A stretch of 64,000 nucleotides of DNA, taken from contig MCGE01000005.1 of assembly GCA_002105175.1 (NCBI GenBank), positions 1,488,001 to 1,552,000 of the forward strand. The letters are read 5' to 3'. Source of the stretch: Absidia repens. Lineage: Eukaryota; Mucoromycota; Mucoromycetes; Mucorales; Cunninghamellaceae. The notes beneath the pieces were generated by a model that worked only from the letters and a program-made list of their open reading frames with translations, was not told the origin of the DNA and did not search any database. Both the position numbers and the translations under genes were made by a program. Shown here in pieces: positions 54,670-64,000 of the stretch. Numbering within the stretch: the stretch's first letter is position 1; each line of letters begins with the position of its first letter.

Positions 54670-54693
54670 CACCCCTGTAGTGAGCACCAAATA
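54670..54693 (-). other. Primer-binding site of element 3
   Basis: The minus strand reads TATT then TGGTGCTCACTACAGGGG immediately inside the 5' LTR, identical to element 2. Confidence 0.7.
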
Positions 54694-55522
54694 TGTTGCG
54701 GCTAAATTTGTGATTTTAGTCCAACTGGATTGTGTTTTTGTAGGTTTTTTATGTTTTTCTGAGTTGAATAGGATGTCTTGAGTGATCCTTTGGTGTAGCT
54801 TTGATCGTTTAGAGCTTTGAAAATAAATTTGTTCCTTCGGCGGAATTTGAAATATCTTGTTCCTGAATTGGACAAAAATAGAATTGATAGTAGTGAGCAC
54901 CAGAACTTTTGTAGATAAAGTCCAACTGTAGAGAAAGTTTATAAAAAATAAACTTGAAAGAGTAAAATAAAATAAAGAGAAAAGTATTGACCTTTGTTGG
55001 TTCAATAAAAATAAGTGTATAACACACAGTAAAAATAAAATAAAAAGAGGACTTGTAGTCACAAAAAATAAGAGAAAGTTTCTATATAGACGATAGAAAC
55101 AAAATAAAAATAAGACAGTGATTTGGTGGTTAAAAACCTTTGTACTGAATTTTATATAAAAAAGGTTGAGATAAATATATGATAATAAATAACTAAAGAA
55201 AAAGAGAATTGGCGGGGGAAAGGTGGGGTATTTATACTAAAAAATAAAGTGGCGGCGAGTGGGTGTCATGTACCTGACAAGTGTTATGTGCATGACAAGT
55301 GTTATGTGCATGACAAGTGTTATGTGCATGATAGGTGTTATGTACGTGACAGAGGTAGTAATTTGATGAGAAGATAATATATATGAAAGAACCAATAAAA
55401 ATAAGATAATAAAAGAAAAAAAGAAAATAATTATACACCTTTATTCCTCCATTGCCCAACCAAGAGCATCAGTTACGCCAAAGGCGGCAGCAAGGAAATT
55501 GTCGTTGTTCGTTTCCATGACA
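54694..55522 (-). repeat. 5' LTR of element 3
   Basis: Partner of 47439-48267 at offset 7255. It is followed on the minus strand by TATT and TGGTGCTCACTACAGGGG, the same primer-binding site as element 2. Confidence 0.94.
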
Positions 55523-56165
55523 AGTGTGAGTACCAGTACTTTTTAGAATGAAGTTCAACCGTTTGTAGCTTGGTGTTATGGCTAAATTGGGTGTGAAGCT
55601 TGTAACAGAGTAGTGCTTTTGTAGGTTTTTATATTTTTTTGGGTTGAATGGGATGTCTTGAGTTATCCTTTAGTATAGCTTTTGGTTGTTTAGAGCTTGA
55701 AAATAAATTTGTTCCTTAGGCGGGATTTGAAATATCTGGTTCCTGATTCGGACAAAAATAGAATTGATAGTTGTGAGCACCAGAACTTTTGTAGGTAAAG
55801 TCCAACTGTACAGTAGAGAAAGTTTATAAAAAATAACTTGGAAGAGTAAAATAAAATAAAAAAGAAAAGTATTGACCTTTGTTGGTTCAATAAAAATATA
55901 GTGTATAACACACAGTAAAAAAATAAAAGGACTTTTAGTCAAAAATGAAAGGAGGTTTCTATGATCCAATAGAAACGGTAGATAATTTGATGGTGTAATA
56001 ACCTTTGTACTAAGTTTTATTTGATAAATTGAGAAAACTGAAAAAAAACTAAAGAGAAAAGAAAAAGGATAATAAAAAAAGGTGGGCTATTTATACTAAA
56101 AAAAAAATAAGGTTGGTCAGAGGCAAAAGTGGTATTTCACTAAAATTGCAAAGGCGGCTGCAGGT
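55523..56165 (-). repeat. Decayed LTR related to element 3
   Basis: From about 55574 (TGTTATGGCTAAATT) the sequence follows the element 3 LTR with many substitutions and gaps, including GTTGAATGGGATGTCTTGAG, AGCACCAGAACTTTTGTAGG and AGTATTGACCTTTGTTGGTT. It ends near 56160. The preceding 50 bp also resemble an LTR fragment. It is probably an old solo LTR at the same site. Confidence 0.7.
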
Positions 56166-56997
56166 TTACTGTTGTTGGGAGCGGCCTCAGGCCGATCCTC
56201 GACAGAAGGCTTGGAAATTAAAATAGGATTAGACTTGAAGGTCCGAGTTGTGATGTATTATTTTCAAAAGTGAAAGTAGAAAGCTTGATAAAGTAAACAA
56301 AAGGTTTAGATCAATTCAAAAGGGAAAAATAAAATATAATGTAGACTCAGCTGTCAAAGGTTTCTGATAAAAGTAGTCTAAATATTGGAATAAAAGAAAG
56401 GCAACAAGCTTTGGGTAGTTCAAAGACACCTTGATAATGAATTAGTGATAAAATAAAGTAATAATATAAAGATACTTTCTTTAATACTCTTTTTTTTAAA
56501 AAAAAAATTTCTGTTGTGGTGAATTTTCACAATTGAAGTTTTCATCAGTGCACTTTTAAAATTCAGCTACTAAGCGTTCAGCGTAGCAGCTACTATAAAG
56601 TAGATGATAATAAAGGGGTATAGTAAGCGAGATCAGGTTGCTTCGTCTTGACTAAAAAAAAGTATCAGGGAAAGAGAAGCCTCCTACTATAGCTGCAGCA
56701 TGCCGAGGAGTGCTATAAAAAGAGAGAACGGCATAATTGCTATAAAAAGCAAGAGTCACCATGACGCCAATGTTAAATAGCAGGAAAAAAAAATCACCAT
56801 GTTGACGATTTTGCATGGTGTCTACTGTTGTGAAAATGAAAAGTGGAGGGCATCTTTTTCTTTTTTTTTTGTAATGAACAACAGAAATCGCAGACCAACC
56901 ACATAAAATCGTTCAAGTCACCCCCCCCTGAATATTTATTTACTCCGCTTTTTTTTCGCTCTCTTTCCTTTTTTTTTTATTTTAATTTTTCTTCACC
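56166..56997. other. Intergenic region, no supported gene
   Basis: AT-rich with short A/T runs. It contains a small palindrome CGGCCTCAGGCCG near 56185 and two TATAAAAAG motifs (about 56715-56750). No conserved protein is visible. Confidence 0.5.
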
Positions 56998-57235
56998 ATT
57001 CAACTTCTTTGAGGTTATGTTGGACTTAGATTAGTGTGAGGTCTAGTTTAGAAAGGTTTTAAGCTCATGGATTACAAGATGCCTGGGGGAAATCCTTTCA
57101 TTTTGGATCTACGATTTGAGACCACCGTTAGTTGGCTTCTTGGAACGACCATTAACTTAATCTAGTGTTAGTTTGCCCATAGTTTGTGTCTACATCTGAA
57201 TAAAACATATCTCTTTTTAACTATATCAATGAAAA
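56998..57235 (+). repeat. Dispersed polyadenylation-signal repeat, copy G
   Basis: Closest to copy A. It shows CAACTTCTTTGAGGT, TTAGATTAGTGTGAGG, TAGTTTAGAAAGG, CCTGGGGGAAATCCTTTCAT and the 3' end CTACATCTGAATAAAACATA. Confidence 0.75.
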
Positions 57236-58219
57236 ATGTCCCATTAGTGTCTTTCATGTCTTGTACAATAGATTGCCTTTTATTACCACGATACCTTTAG
57301 ATCAATGTTGACCATTGTTTTGCTTATTAATAAAAAAAAAAATACGCCTTTGAATATTTCTCATGGCCTATATTATACCTGTAAAACACATCAACTGTAC
57401 TTTTTTTTTTTTTGCGGTCCTTCCATTAGATTAGCGCAAACCAGTTTTCAGATCTGCAAATAGTCTGGCTCATGCTAACTTCATTAGATCCGTTATTACA
57501 ATGGATCTTGCCTTAGTTTAGTACTTACCAATATGCTTCAAATAAAATATGTATTTTTATTAACCATAGCATGAACTGGTTATAAATTGAACATTATCGC
57601 TATTTTAGTTATTTTATGAGTGTCCTACCAAATGAAGTATGCAATTTTAGTAACCATACTCTGTCCCATCAGGCAATAAGCTTCATCGCTATTGCAGTTC
57701 TTTTGTAGGTGTCCTCCCGAACGCCTATTTTCTAGTTCCCTCACTGTGATTACTTCTCCTGGAACCATAGCGACTGATTAATAGTTCCAGGTCTCTTAAT
57801 ATGAGGCGCGATTCTATTTCCATTCTACCATTCCCAGAGCTATACCTCCACTGGACTGGACATGTCGCATATATCCAGTTTTCTATTTATTTTTATTTTG
57901 TTGTATACGGTATAATAAAATAAAAATAAAAGCCCAAATGGAAATCAACCGAACTCCAGGGGACTACACATTAACATGCGAAATGACAGAATCATATAAT
58001 CCCATCCGGCCGAAATCCGCACTATATGAAACCCCATCCCCCCCCTCCTGATACGCAGTAGTTTTTTTTTTTTTTTTGGAAGCGGAGGAGTATCCCCCCA
58101 GCTATCATAATAGTCCCCTCCTTGCGCAGTTTAAAATTTCAAGGCAAAAAAGTTTCTTTTTTTCTTTTTTGTGCCTCTCTTTGTCTGTTTCCTCACCAGC
58201 GTACCTGTTTTTATTACCA
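57236..58219. other. Upstream region of the AP endonuclease gene
   Basis: The first part (to about 57,800) resembles the sequence after copy A at 241-620, for example GTGTCTTTCATGT, TTCAATAAA-type motifs and GGAGTGTCCTACC-like sequence, so the repeated unit may be longer than the core. A T17 tract and CT-rich leader (about 58062-58200) precede the ATG at 58220. Confidence 0.5.
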
Positions 58220-59365
58220 ATGCCACCAAAACGCAAAACCGCTCCTACTAGCCCAAATACCGAAAAGGCGACTCTCCCTGAAAAGAAATCAAAAAAGTCT
58301 ACTGCCTTTGTTCCCATTGATCCTTCCATGCCAAACAACATGACATTCCCGGATCCAGTGGTGATCAATGATCAAGACAAACAAGTTGACGGGTGTATCA
58401 CTATTGCCTCCTATAATGTCGCCAGCTTGAATGCCTGTATCAAAAAAGGATTTCATTCTTATGTGCAAGCCGAAGGTGCCGATATTCTATGTGTCCAAGA
58501 AACAAAAGTGAACGCTCCTCTGTCTACTGCAGTGGACGACAAAATATACAAGTACAGATATTGGGCTTTTGAAGAAAAGAAAGGTTATGGTAAGGTGAAA
58601 TGGTACTTTACAATTATTGCTACGGCACTGACTTTATCCTTCTTCTTTTTTTTTTTTTTTTTTTTCTGGTGACAGGCGGTGTCGCTGTGTTTTCCAAATA
58701 CAAACCTAGTCAGGTCAGCTATGGTCTTCCTGGTTATGAATCCATGTCTCGGGGCCGTGTGATCACTTTGACATTTGCATCCTTTACATTGATTTGTTGC
58801 TACTCACCAAATGCTGGGGATAAATTGGTTCGCCTTTCCAACAAGCAAAAATTTGATGAAGCTATGGAATCTCATATCAGGGCATTACAAATTAAAGGGG
58901 AATCTGTTATTTGGGCTGGGTAAATAATACACATTCACATACTGGAATACAAAAAAATAGGCTTATTTTATATATTTTATATATTTTATTTTATATAGTG
59001 ATTTGAATGTTGCACACACATCTGACGATTTGGCCAAACCTCAAACTAACGAACGATCAGCAGGATATACAATTGAGGAACGCACAGATTTTACAAAGAT
59101 CCTCTCACCTTATGAAAAAGATCCAGAAATTCCCGGGCTTGTGGATTCTTGGCGCCATTTACATCCTACCACCAAAGGTCAATTCTCATTCTTTGGTTAT
59201 CGGTTTAGGTGTCGTGAAAAACTGATTGGTTGGCGATTGGATTACTTCTGCGTGACGCCCGATTTGATCCCGAAAATGGTCAACAGTACTATCAGACATG
59301 ATTTATGGGGTGCAAGTGATCATGTGCCTATTGTATTATTGCTGAAGGACGTTAGCTTAGATTAG
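58220..59365 (+). CDS. AP endonuclease, ExoIII/APE1 family
   Basis: Three exons (58220-58589, 58676-58919, 58999-59365). The chosen ATG begins MPPKRKTAP, a basic, Lys-rich N-terminus that could be a nuclear localisation signal. The endonuclease-exonuclease-phosphatase fold follows with family motifs in order: SYNVASLNA (metal-site Asn), LCVQETK (catalytic Glu), GYGGVAVFSK, CCYSPNAG, GDLNVAHT (catalytic Asp/Asn), WRLDYF and the terminal SDHVPIVL (catalytic Asp-His). About 326 residues, the usual size for APE1-type enzymes. It cleaves the backbone 5' to abasic sites in base excision repair, probably in the nucleus and perhaps mitochondria. The first intron contains a T-run before its acceptor. 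No defect was seen. Confidence 0.93.
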
Positions 59366-59806
59366 GTATACTGTTTATTAGCTTATATCAGATTAGAATA
59401 AAATGATGTTGGTGAATAAATTATGTAGTGATTGATACTTAGGAAAACTTATTCTTTTACAAATATGCCAAATGCAATATATGATGGTGGGTGTATATGG
59501 TGATGTGGGGTTTGATGAAATTGGGAAGTGAATGACATATGCTGTAATGTTTTTTGTTTTTTTGTTGTAATGTAAAGTAAGGGTGACATGGATTGAAAGC
59601 TACACAGGCATAATGATTTTGTTAAATGAGTGAATAAAAAAGAATGGTCAGTCGAATGATAGATGTTTACGAATACATAAAGATCAATTTCAAAACATAG
59701 CAGCAAGTTCAAATAAAAAAGCAAAACGTGTATCTTTATTTAAAACAATGATATAAATGAGAACAAAAGATGATAATAGTACAAATAAAACAATAAAACT
59801 AATAAT
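59366..59806. other. Convergent 3' flanks
   Basis: The AP endonuclease gene has an AATAAAATG signal at about 59397. For the minus-strand gene, TTTATTT near 59736 gives an AAATAAA signal on its strand. No further feature is seen. Confidence 0.5.
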
Positions 59807-60785
59807 TTAAATTTGGTGGGGTTTGTAATCTACAGTGTCAGGTTTGACTCGACGATCATAAGTATTTGGTGTTTGTGGAGAAACCGACGAGTCACCATAG
59901 TGCTTCCATGGGTCCAAGTGTTGATTATTTGGATATACATAATAAGAATCAGATGGTTGCGGATTATAAGAATCATGAATAGCTGCCTTTGGATAGCCAG
60001 AAAGCGGGACAGCGGTCGATGTTTCTGAATACTCGTCGTTACTGTTGCCTAGATTCAAGTAGCTATTTTGCGCCATGGGTGCCATTCGACGTTGGAAAGA
60101 AGAGGCACTATTTGTAGTACCATCAGCTCCAACTGCATTGTGGTTACCGCTATCGTCCGTATTCAATGCAAAATCATCAATAGTATCGTGACGTCGGCGT
60201 TTTGTTCTGCTTGTACATCCTCCACGGCGATTCAACCATGCCAAAAGGCCACCAATAAGAGCCAGTCCAACTAGATAAAAAAAAATAGAATAAATAATTT
60301 GAATTCCCTCACTCACATGGACTAAACTTACCGACACCTCCAACAACGCCACCTGCAATTGCACCGACATTATCATTATTGGAATTGTTGGATCCAGATC
60401 CAGAATCAGAAGTATTGGTGGCATCACTTCCTGTAGTGGTCGGATTTACCGTTTGACTAACCGAATTGTCCGTGTGAGTATGACTTACATCACTATTAGA
60501 TTGTGCTTGCGTATTTGTTGGAGCTGTCGTTGGGGAGGTATAGTCAGTCGTAGGGGAAGCTTGTGTTATCTGACCTGCAGTTTCAGAAGTTGCCGTAGGA
60601 CCATTGGATTGAGAATTGTTTCCACCATCTGATGTCTGTGTTGGTGCAGCCGAAGTAGCAGGATTAGAGGGTTGTACACTGCTAACACCGCCACCACCGG
60701 TGTCAGAAGCTCCTCCGCCATCGTATTGCGACTGAACAAGAGTGATCAGGTGTAAACCAAACAAGAAGACAAGAATAAATCTCAT
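59807..60785 (-). CDS. Ser/Thr-rich single-pass membrane protein
   Basis: ATG at 60785 starts a signal peptide (MRFILVFLFGLHLITLVQSQ). A Ser/Thr/Pro/Gly/Asn-rich, probably O-glycosylated ectodomain follows. After one intron (about 60271-60331, GTAAGT...ATCTAG) comes a Gly-rich transmembrane helix (AGGVVGG, then VGLALIGGLLAW) with a basic stop-transfer (RRGGCTSRTKRRR), and then a cytosolic tail with Tyr/Pro/Ser-rich sequence ending YKPHQI. The architecture recalls fungal Mid2/WSC-type surface sensors, but no cysteine-rich WSC domain is present, so function is only suggested. It is divergent from the kelch gene, which has the same membrane topology. Confidence 0.78.
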
Positions 60786-61281
60786 GAATTGATATATCAA
60801 AATAAAATAAAATACAAGAAGATTTGAAAGGAAAAGAAAGAAAAAAAGAAAAAAGAAGAAAAAAAAAGTTTGACATCTAAATCAAACGCGGGAATTGAAA
60901 TATTTGCCCCGCTTGACAATGAAATAAAGGATCGACCAATGCCATGCTAATTTATGCCATACAAAAAAATAACCTCCCAATTTACTGATTTCACACCATA
61001 GCTGTACAATGAAATCTCTCACAGTGGCAAAAGATGGAAACTACCAACATTAATATATTTAGTCATTCAGTCTTACAACCAAGTTATAGAAAAAACATTA
61101 CAGAGAAATTCCTCGAATGAGTCTCGAACAAAAAAAAACGTTCTATTTTTAGACCCACCCAAGCATTGACTGGTTCTGTTCGACACTATCTCGCTTCGTT
61201 GCTGAATTTAAAATATTCAGCTAGCCCTTTTTTTTTTCTTTCTTTTTTTTCTGTATATTCGCCCTCCTCCACCTTTATACC
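60786..61281. promoter_or_regulatory. Divergent promoter region between the two membrane-protein genes
   Basis: About 496 bp. A/G-rich next to the minus-strand gene (60816-60870) and T/C-rich next to the plus-strand gene (61224-61250), giving each gene a pyrimidine-rich leader on its own strand. No specific site assigned. Confidence 0.5.
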
Positions 61282-63370
61282 ATGATTTTGTTATATCAGA
61301 CAATATTCAGTTTTCTAATTGTTTCACTTTTTTACTCTGCACCAAAAACATATGCACAAATTATCTGCGACAACAATGGTCCTCAAAGCTATTCAGATTT
61401 CAATATTATTCAAATTGAATCTACCTTGTATTTGACTGGTGGGAATCCGGTGAGTCGCTGCTGTCCCTTTTTTGCTGTATACACCAATAAACTGAACATT
61501 TACTTACTTTTATCAATATGAATGAAAATAGACTGATGGTAGATTATGGACATTAGACTTAGCGGAAGGTTTGGATACAACACAATGTCTTCCCTGGGGA
61601 GATCTTCAACAAGGAAGCGACCCCTATATGTACGGTGTGGCATTCAAGGCTCCTGGCGATAATATAATAGTCCAAGCCGGGGATGGCGGGTCTCAGACTA
61701 TGGGAAATGGGATGGAAATCGACAGGAACACCAATAGCTGGTCAGACAGTAAGTATTTAGATTGACTTGATAATGTTCTTTATCATATAAGTGACTCCCC
61801 GACTTAATTTTACCTTTAATTCATCTAGTCAACAGCCGAGGGCAGGCTCCCGAGGTCCGTGCCGAAATGACAGCTTCACTTAATGCAACAACAAAGCAAG
61901 CATGGTACTATGGAGGACGGAATACACAAAGTCAACAGGCGTCTGGAAATTACAGCTACGTAAGTAAAGAAAATAATTTGTGATAATGGGCAGCTTGAAA
62001 ATATTCATATAACGAATGTGATACATTATTTTTATTCCTGCTAGTTTAATGATTTTTACTTTTTGGATACAGCGACCAATACCTGGAATTGGCCCACTGT
62101 TTACTATACTGGCGGTGTTCGTCCATCTCGATTTGGTCACACATCGAGTTTACTGTAAGTAATACAAAATCAAGTGACATCCAGTTGATTTAGGCTCTTT
62201 TTTTTCAGGATGGGACAACTTTTTATTCTAGGTGGTAAAACCGCAATTTGGAATACATCAGACCTTAGTTGGATTGTGGACGTAGCGGATTTTCGAAGTG
62301 TATTAGGTAAATACAACATTCACATGAAAATTGTCGGAAAGAGTATTAAGTGATTTATTTGGATAAACACACGTACACACACGCTATTCTAGTTTTTGAC
62401 ACTATCATCAAGGCATCTATCAGTATGGCCACAATTAATGATATTCCGCAAGGACGGATCCGGTTTTCGGCAACAAATGGTAAGCTTTGAGGGAACAAAA
62501 AGAGGGAGGAAAGAGAAACAACAGCAACAACAACGGTTAACATTTTTATTGATAGCACCTGATGGACGATCGATAGTTATATTCGGTGGAAAAACAATAG
62601 AGAAACACTCCTTTGTACCAACAAATGACGTCTTTATACTTGATACATGTGCGCTCTCTTGGTCCACTCCCAATATTCAAGGTACTCCACCATCCCCTCG
62701 TGCTGGTCATGAAGCAATCACCATAGGAAATTATATGATCATTATTGGAGGTAAGAATATATAAATATTCAGAGTATTGGATAATTAATAATGACAACAA
62801 ATTTTGTTCTTCTTTTATATAATAGGCATAACTAACGTTGACAACAATCACACACTCACGTATGCGAATGACGTAGCGATTTTGGATATGACAACATGGA
62901 CGTGGGTGAAATCTATACCACCAGGAGCAGCATCAGCACAGCAACCTATCAACCCCGGCTGCCGATTCGATATGCGTGTTTCTCAAGATGACAATGATGA
63001 TGGAAGTAACAGCAATGGTAATGGTGGAACAGACAATGATGGTCTACCTTACGACTCGACTGTAGTGTCCAACCCAAATACGAACGACAATATACCACTG
63101 AAAGAAGGTCTTGGGATTGGCTTTGGCATCTTTGGGTTGCTTTTATGTGGGGGTCTCTTCCTTTACATTAGGCGTTTGCGACGTGCCTCCAAGACCTTTA
63201 GTCCGCGATGGCTCCCTACCATTTTTCAGCGCTCCTCATCTACTCGATCTCGGCCATCCACTTCTTCCTCTTTACCCTCCAACAATTCGGATATGAAGGA
63301 CTGCTCTGACCAAAAGAAGAACGGTGTGCCTCTGTCTGTCATCACTGAACACCCTTCATTAGATAATTAG
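61282..63370 (+). CDS. Membrane-anchored kelch-repeat protein
   Basis: ATG at 61282 begins a signal peptide (LYQTIFSFLIVSLFYSAP). Several exons encode kelch-type beta-propeller blades with the usual Gly-Gly and spaced aromatic pattern: STLYLTGGNP, AWYYGGRNTQ, RFGHTSSLLMGQLFILGGKT, DGRSIVIFGGKTIEK and RAGHEAITIGNYMIIIGG. A Gly/Asp/Asn-rich linker leads to a transmembrane helix (IGFGIFGLLLCGGLFLYI) with a basic stop-transfer RRLRRASK and a Ser-rich cytosolic tail ending HPSLDN. Introns lie at about 61450-61531, 61749-61828, 61960-62042, 62154-62208 and further on. Such proteins are common in Mucoromycota and are probably displayed at the cell surface; ligand unknown. Confidence 0.85.
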
Positions 63371-64000
63371 TATTAATTTTTAGTAATAGTTTATGTTTTT
63401 ATTTTCCGTCTTTCTCACTTTACATATCCACCCCCATATATGTATTTTTACATTCGCACTCGCAGTATATATATTATACACATTTTGACATCTTCGCTTC
63501 ATCCCTATTGTCATTACATCTTTGTATTTATTATTCAGTATCACAAATAAAAACAGATTCATTTATTCTTCATTTTCATCAATGAAAAAGGGTTTATTTG
63601 ACGTATTTATATCAACCCACATTCATTTGCAAAAGCGGTTAAAGTAAAGAGTCGGGACAAAATATATGCCAATAATATCATATACACTTTTTTATTTGAA
63701 AAAAAAAAAAACTCGTGATGCATTAACTTGGGTGTTAGGTGTCTGGATCTCAGAAAATAAGAGGATTTGATATTCAGATATTCTACCCCGTATTTGGACA
63801 GGAATCTCTTCCTATCACTTAAAAATGCTGTATGATACATATAAAATATTGAAGATATTCATTGACGACATATACAGTGAAGATTTTTTTATTGTAGATT
63901 AAACATAGCGAAAGTTAAATTAAGAGGGTAAATAAGTCTATAGTGGGTGACATGCTATTCTACGGTACTGCTTTGTACGTACAGTGGAGGGTTAAGCTAT
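63371..64000. other. Downstream intergenic region, no supported gene
   Basis: The 3' UTR of the kelch gene has CAAATAAA at about 63543. The rest is AT-rich with an A12 run at about 63699-63710. Nothing else is supported. Confidence 0.5.

Larger units (their letters stand above)
47439..55522 (-). mobile_element. Ty3/gypsy LTR retrotransposon, element 3 (with accessory ORF)
   Basis: An 8084-bp element with 829-bp LTRs (TGTTGCGG...CATGACA on the plus strand) that appear identical at an exact offset of 7255. A 4-bp AGTG target duplication lies at 47435-47438 and 55523-55526. Minus-strand order is gag, PR-RT-RNase H, integrase (one break), accessory ORF, as in element 2. Its target duplication overlaps that of element 2 by two bases. 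Confidence 0.95.

Overview
The window looks like nuclear DNA of a filamentous fungus, most likely an early-diverging (Mucoromycota-type) species. It is AT-rich, its host genes carry many introns of about 60-140 nt, gene spacing is compact except where repeats have accumulated, and the recognisable genes are fungal (Ctr9, Rpn2, Rsp5, a fungal_trans regulator, a Cps1-like GT2). The assignment to Mucoromycota is inference from gene style, not from a marker gene.

Region 1 (about 1-20,640) is host chromosome. After a copy of a dispersed repeat (1-240) come a membrane glycosyltransferase family 2 gene (1911-3563), CTR9 of the Paf1 complex (4325-8301, minus strand), RPN2 of the 26S proteasome (8549-12554, sharing a 247-bp divergent promoter with CTR9), an Rsp5/NEDD4-type HECT ubiquitin ligase (12876-16350) and a large fungal_trans regulator that lacks a visible zinc cluster (17414-20632). 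RPN2 and RSP5 both belong to ubiquitin-proteasome turnover.

Region 2 (about 20,640-33,255) is a repeat-rich desert. It holds a complete Tc1-type DNA transposon (23344-24995, TIRs and TA target duplication) inserted in an older reading frame, several copies of a dispersed repeat ending in a polyadenylation signal, larger duplicated blocks, a perfect 22-bp hairpin and one or two small possible gene remnants.

Region 3 (33,256-56,160) is a cluster of three Ty3/gypsy LTR retrotransposons, all coding on the minus strand, around one tRNA-Gly(GCC) gene (39302-39372). Element 1 (33256-39291) lies 10 bp upstream of the tRNA. Elements 2 (39494-47432) and 3 (47439-55522) sit downstream, inserted within 2 bp of each other, followed by a decayed LTR. 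Each pair of LTRs appears identical and each element has a 4-bp target duplication. Elements 2 and 3 form one family with an unusual layout: gag, then PR-RT-RNaseH, then a separate integrase ORF, then an accessory ORF that runs through the polypurine tract into the 3' LTR. Long oligo(A) tracts (coding strand) lie in every spacer between the later ORFs. This layout is the best candidate here for something undescribed.

Region 4 (about 56,200-64,000) returns to host chromosome: another copy of the dispersed repeat (56998-57235), an ExoIII/APE1-type AP endonuclease gene (58220-59365), and a divergent pair encoding a Ser/Thr-rich single-pass membrane protein (59807-60785, minus) and a membrane-anchored kelch-propeller protein (61282-63370, plus).

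Several breaks in otherwise convincing reading frames, in both host and transposon genes, are single-base losses, four of them in short A-rich runs. This could be real decay or uncorrected homopolymer error in the assembly.
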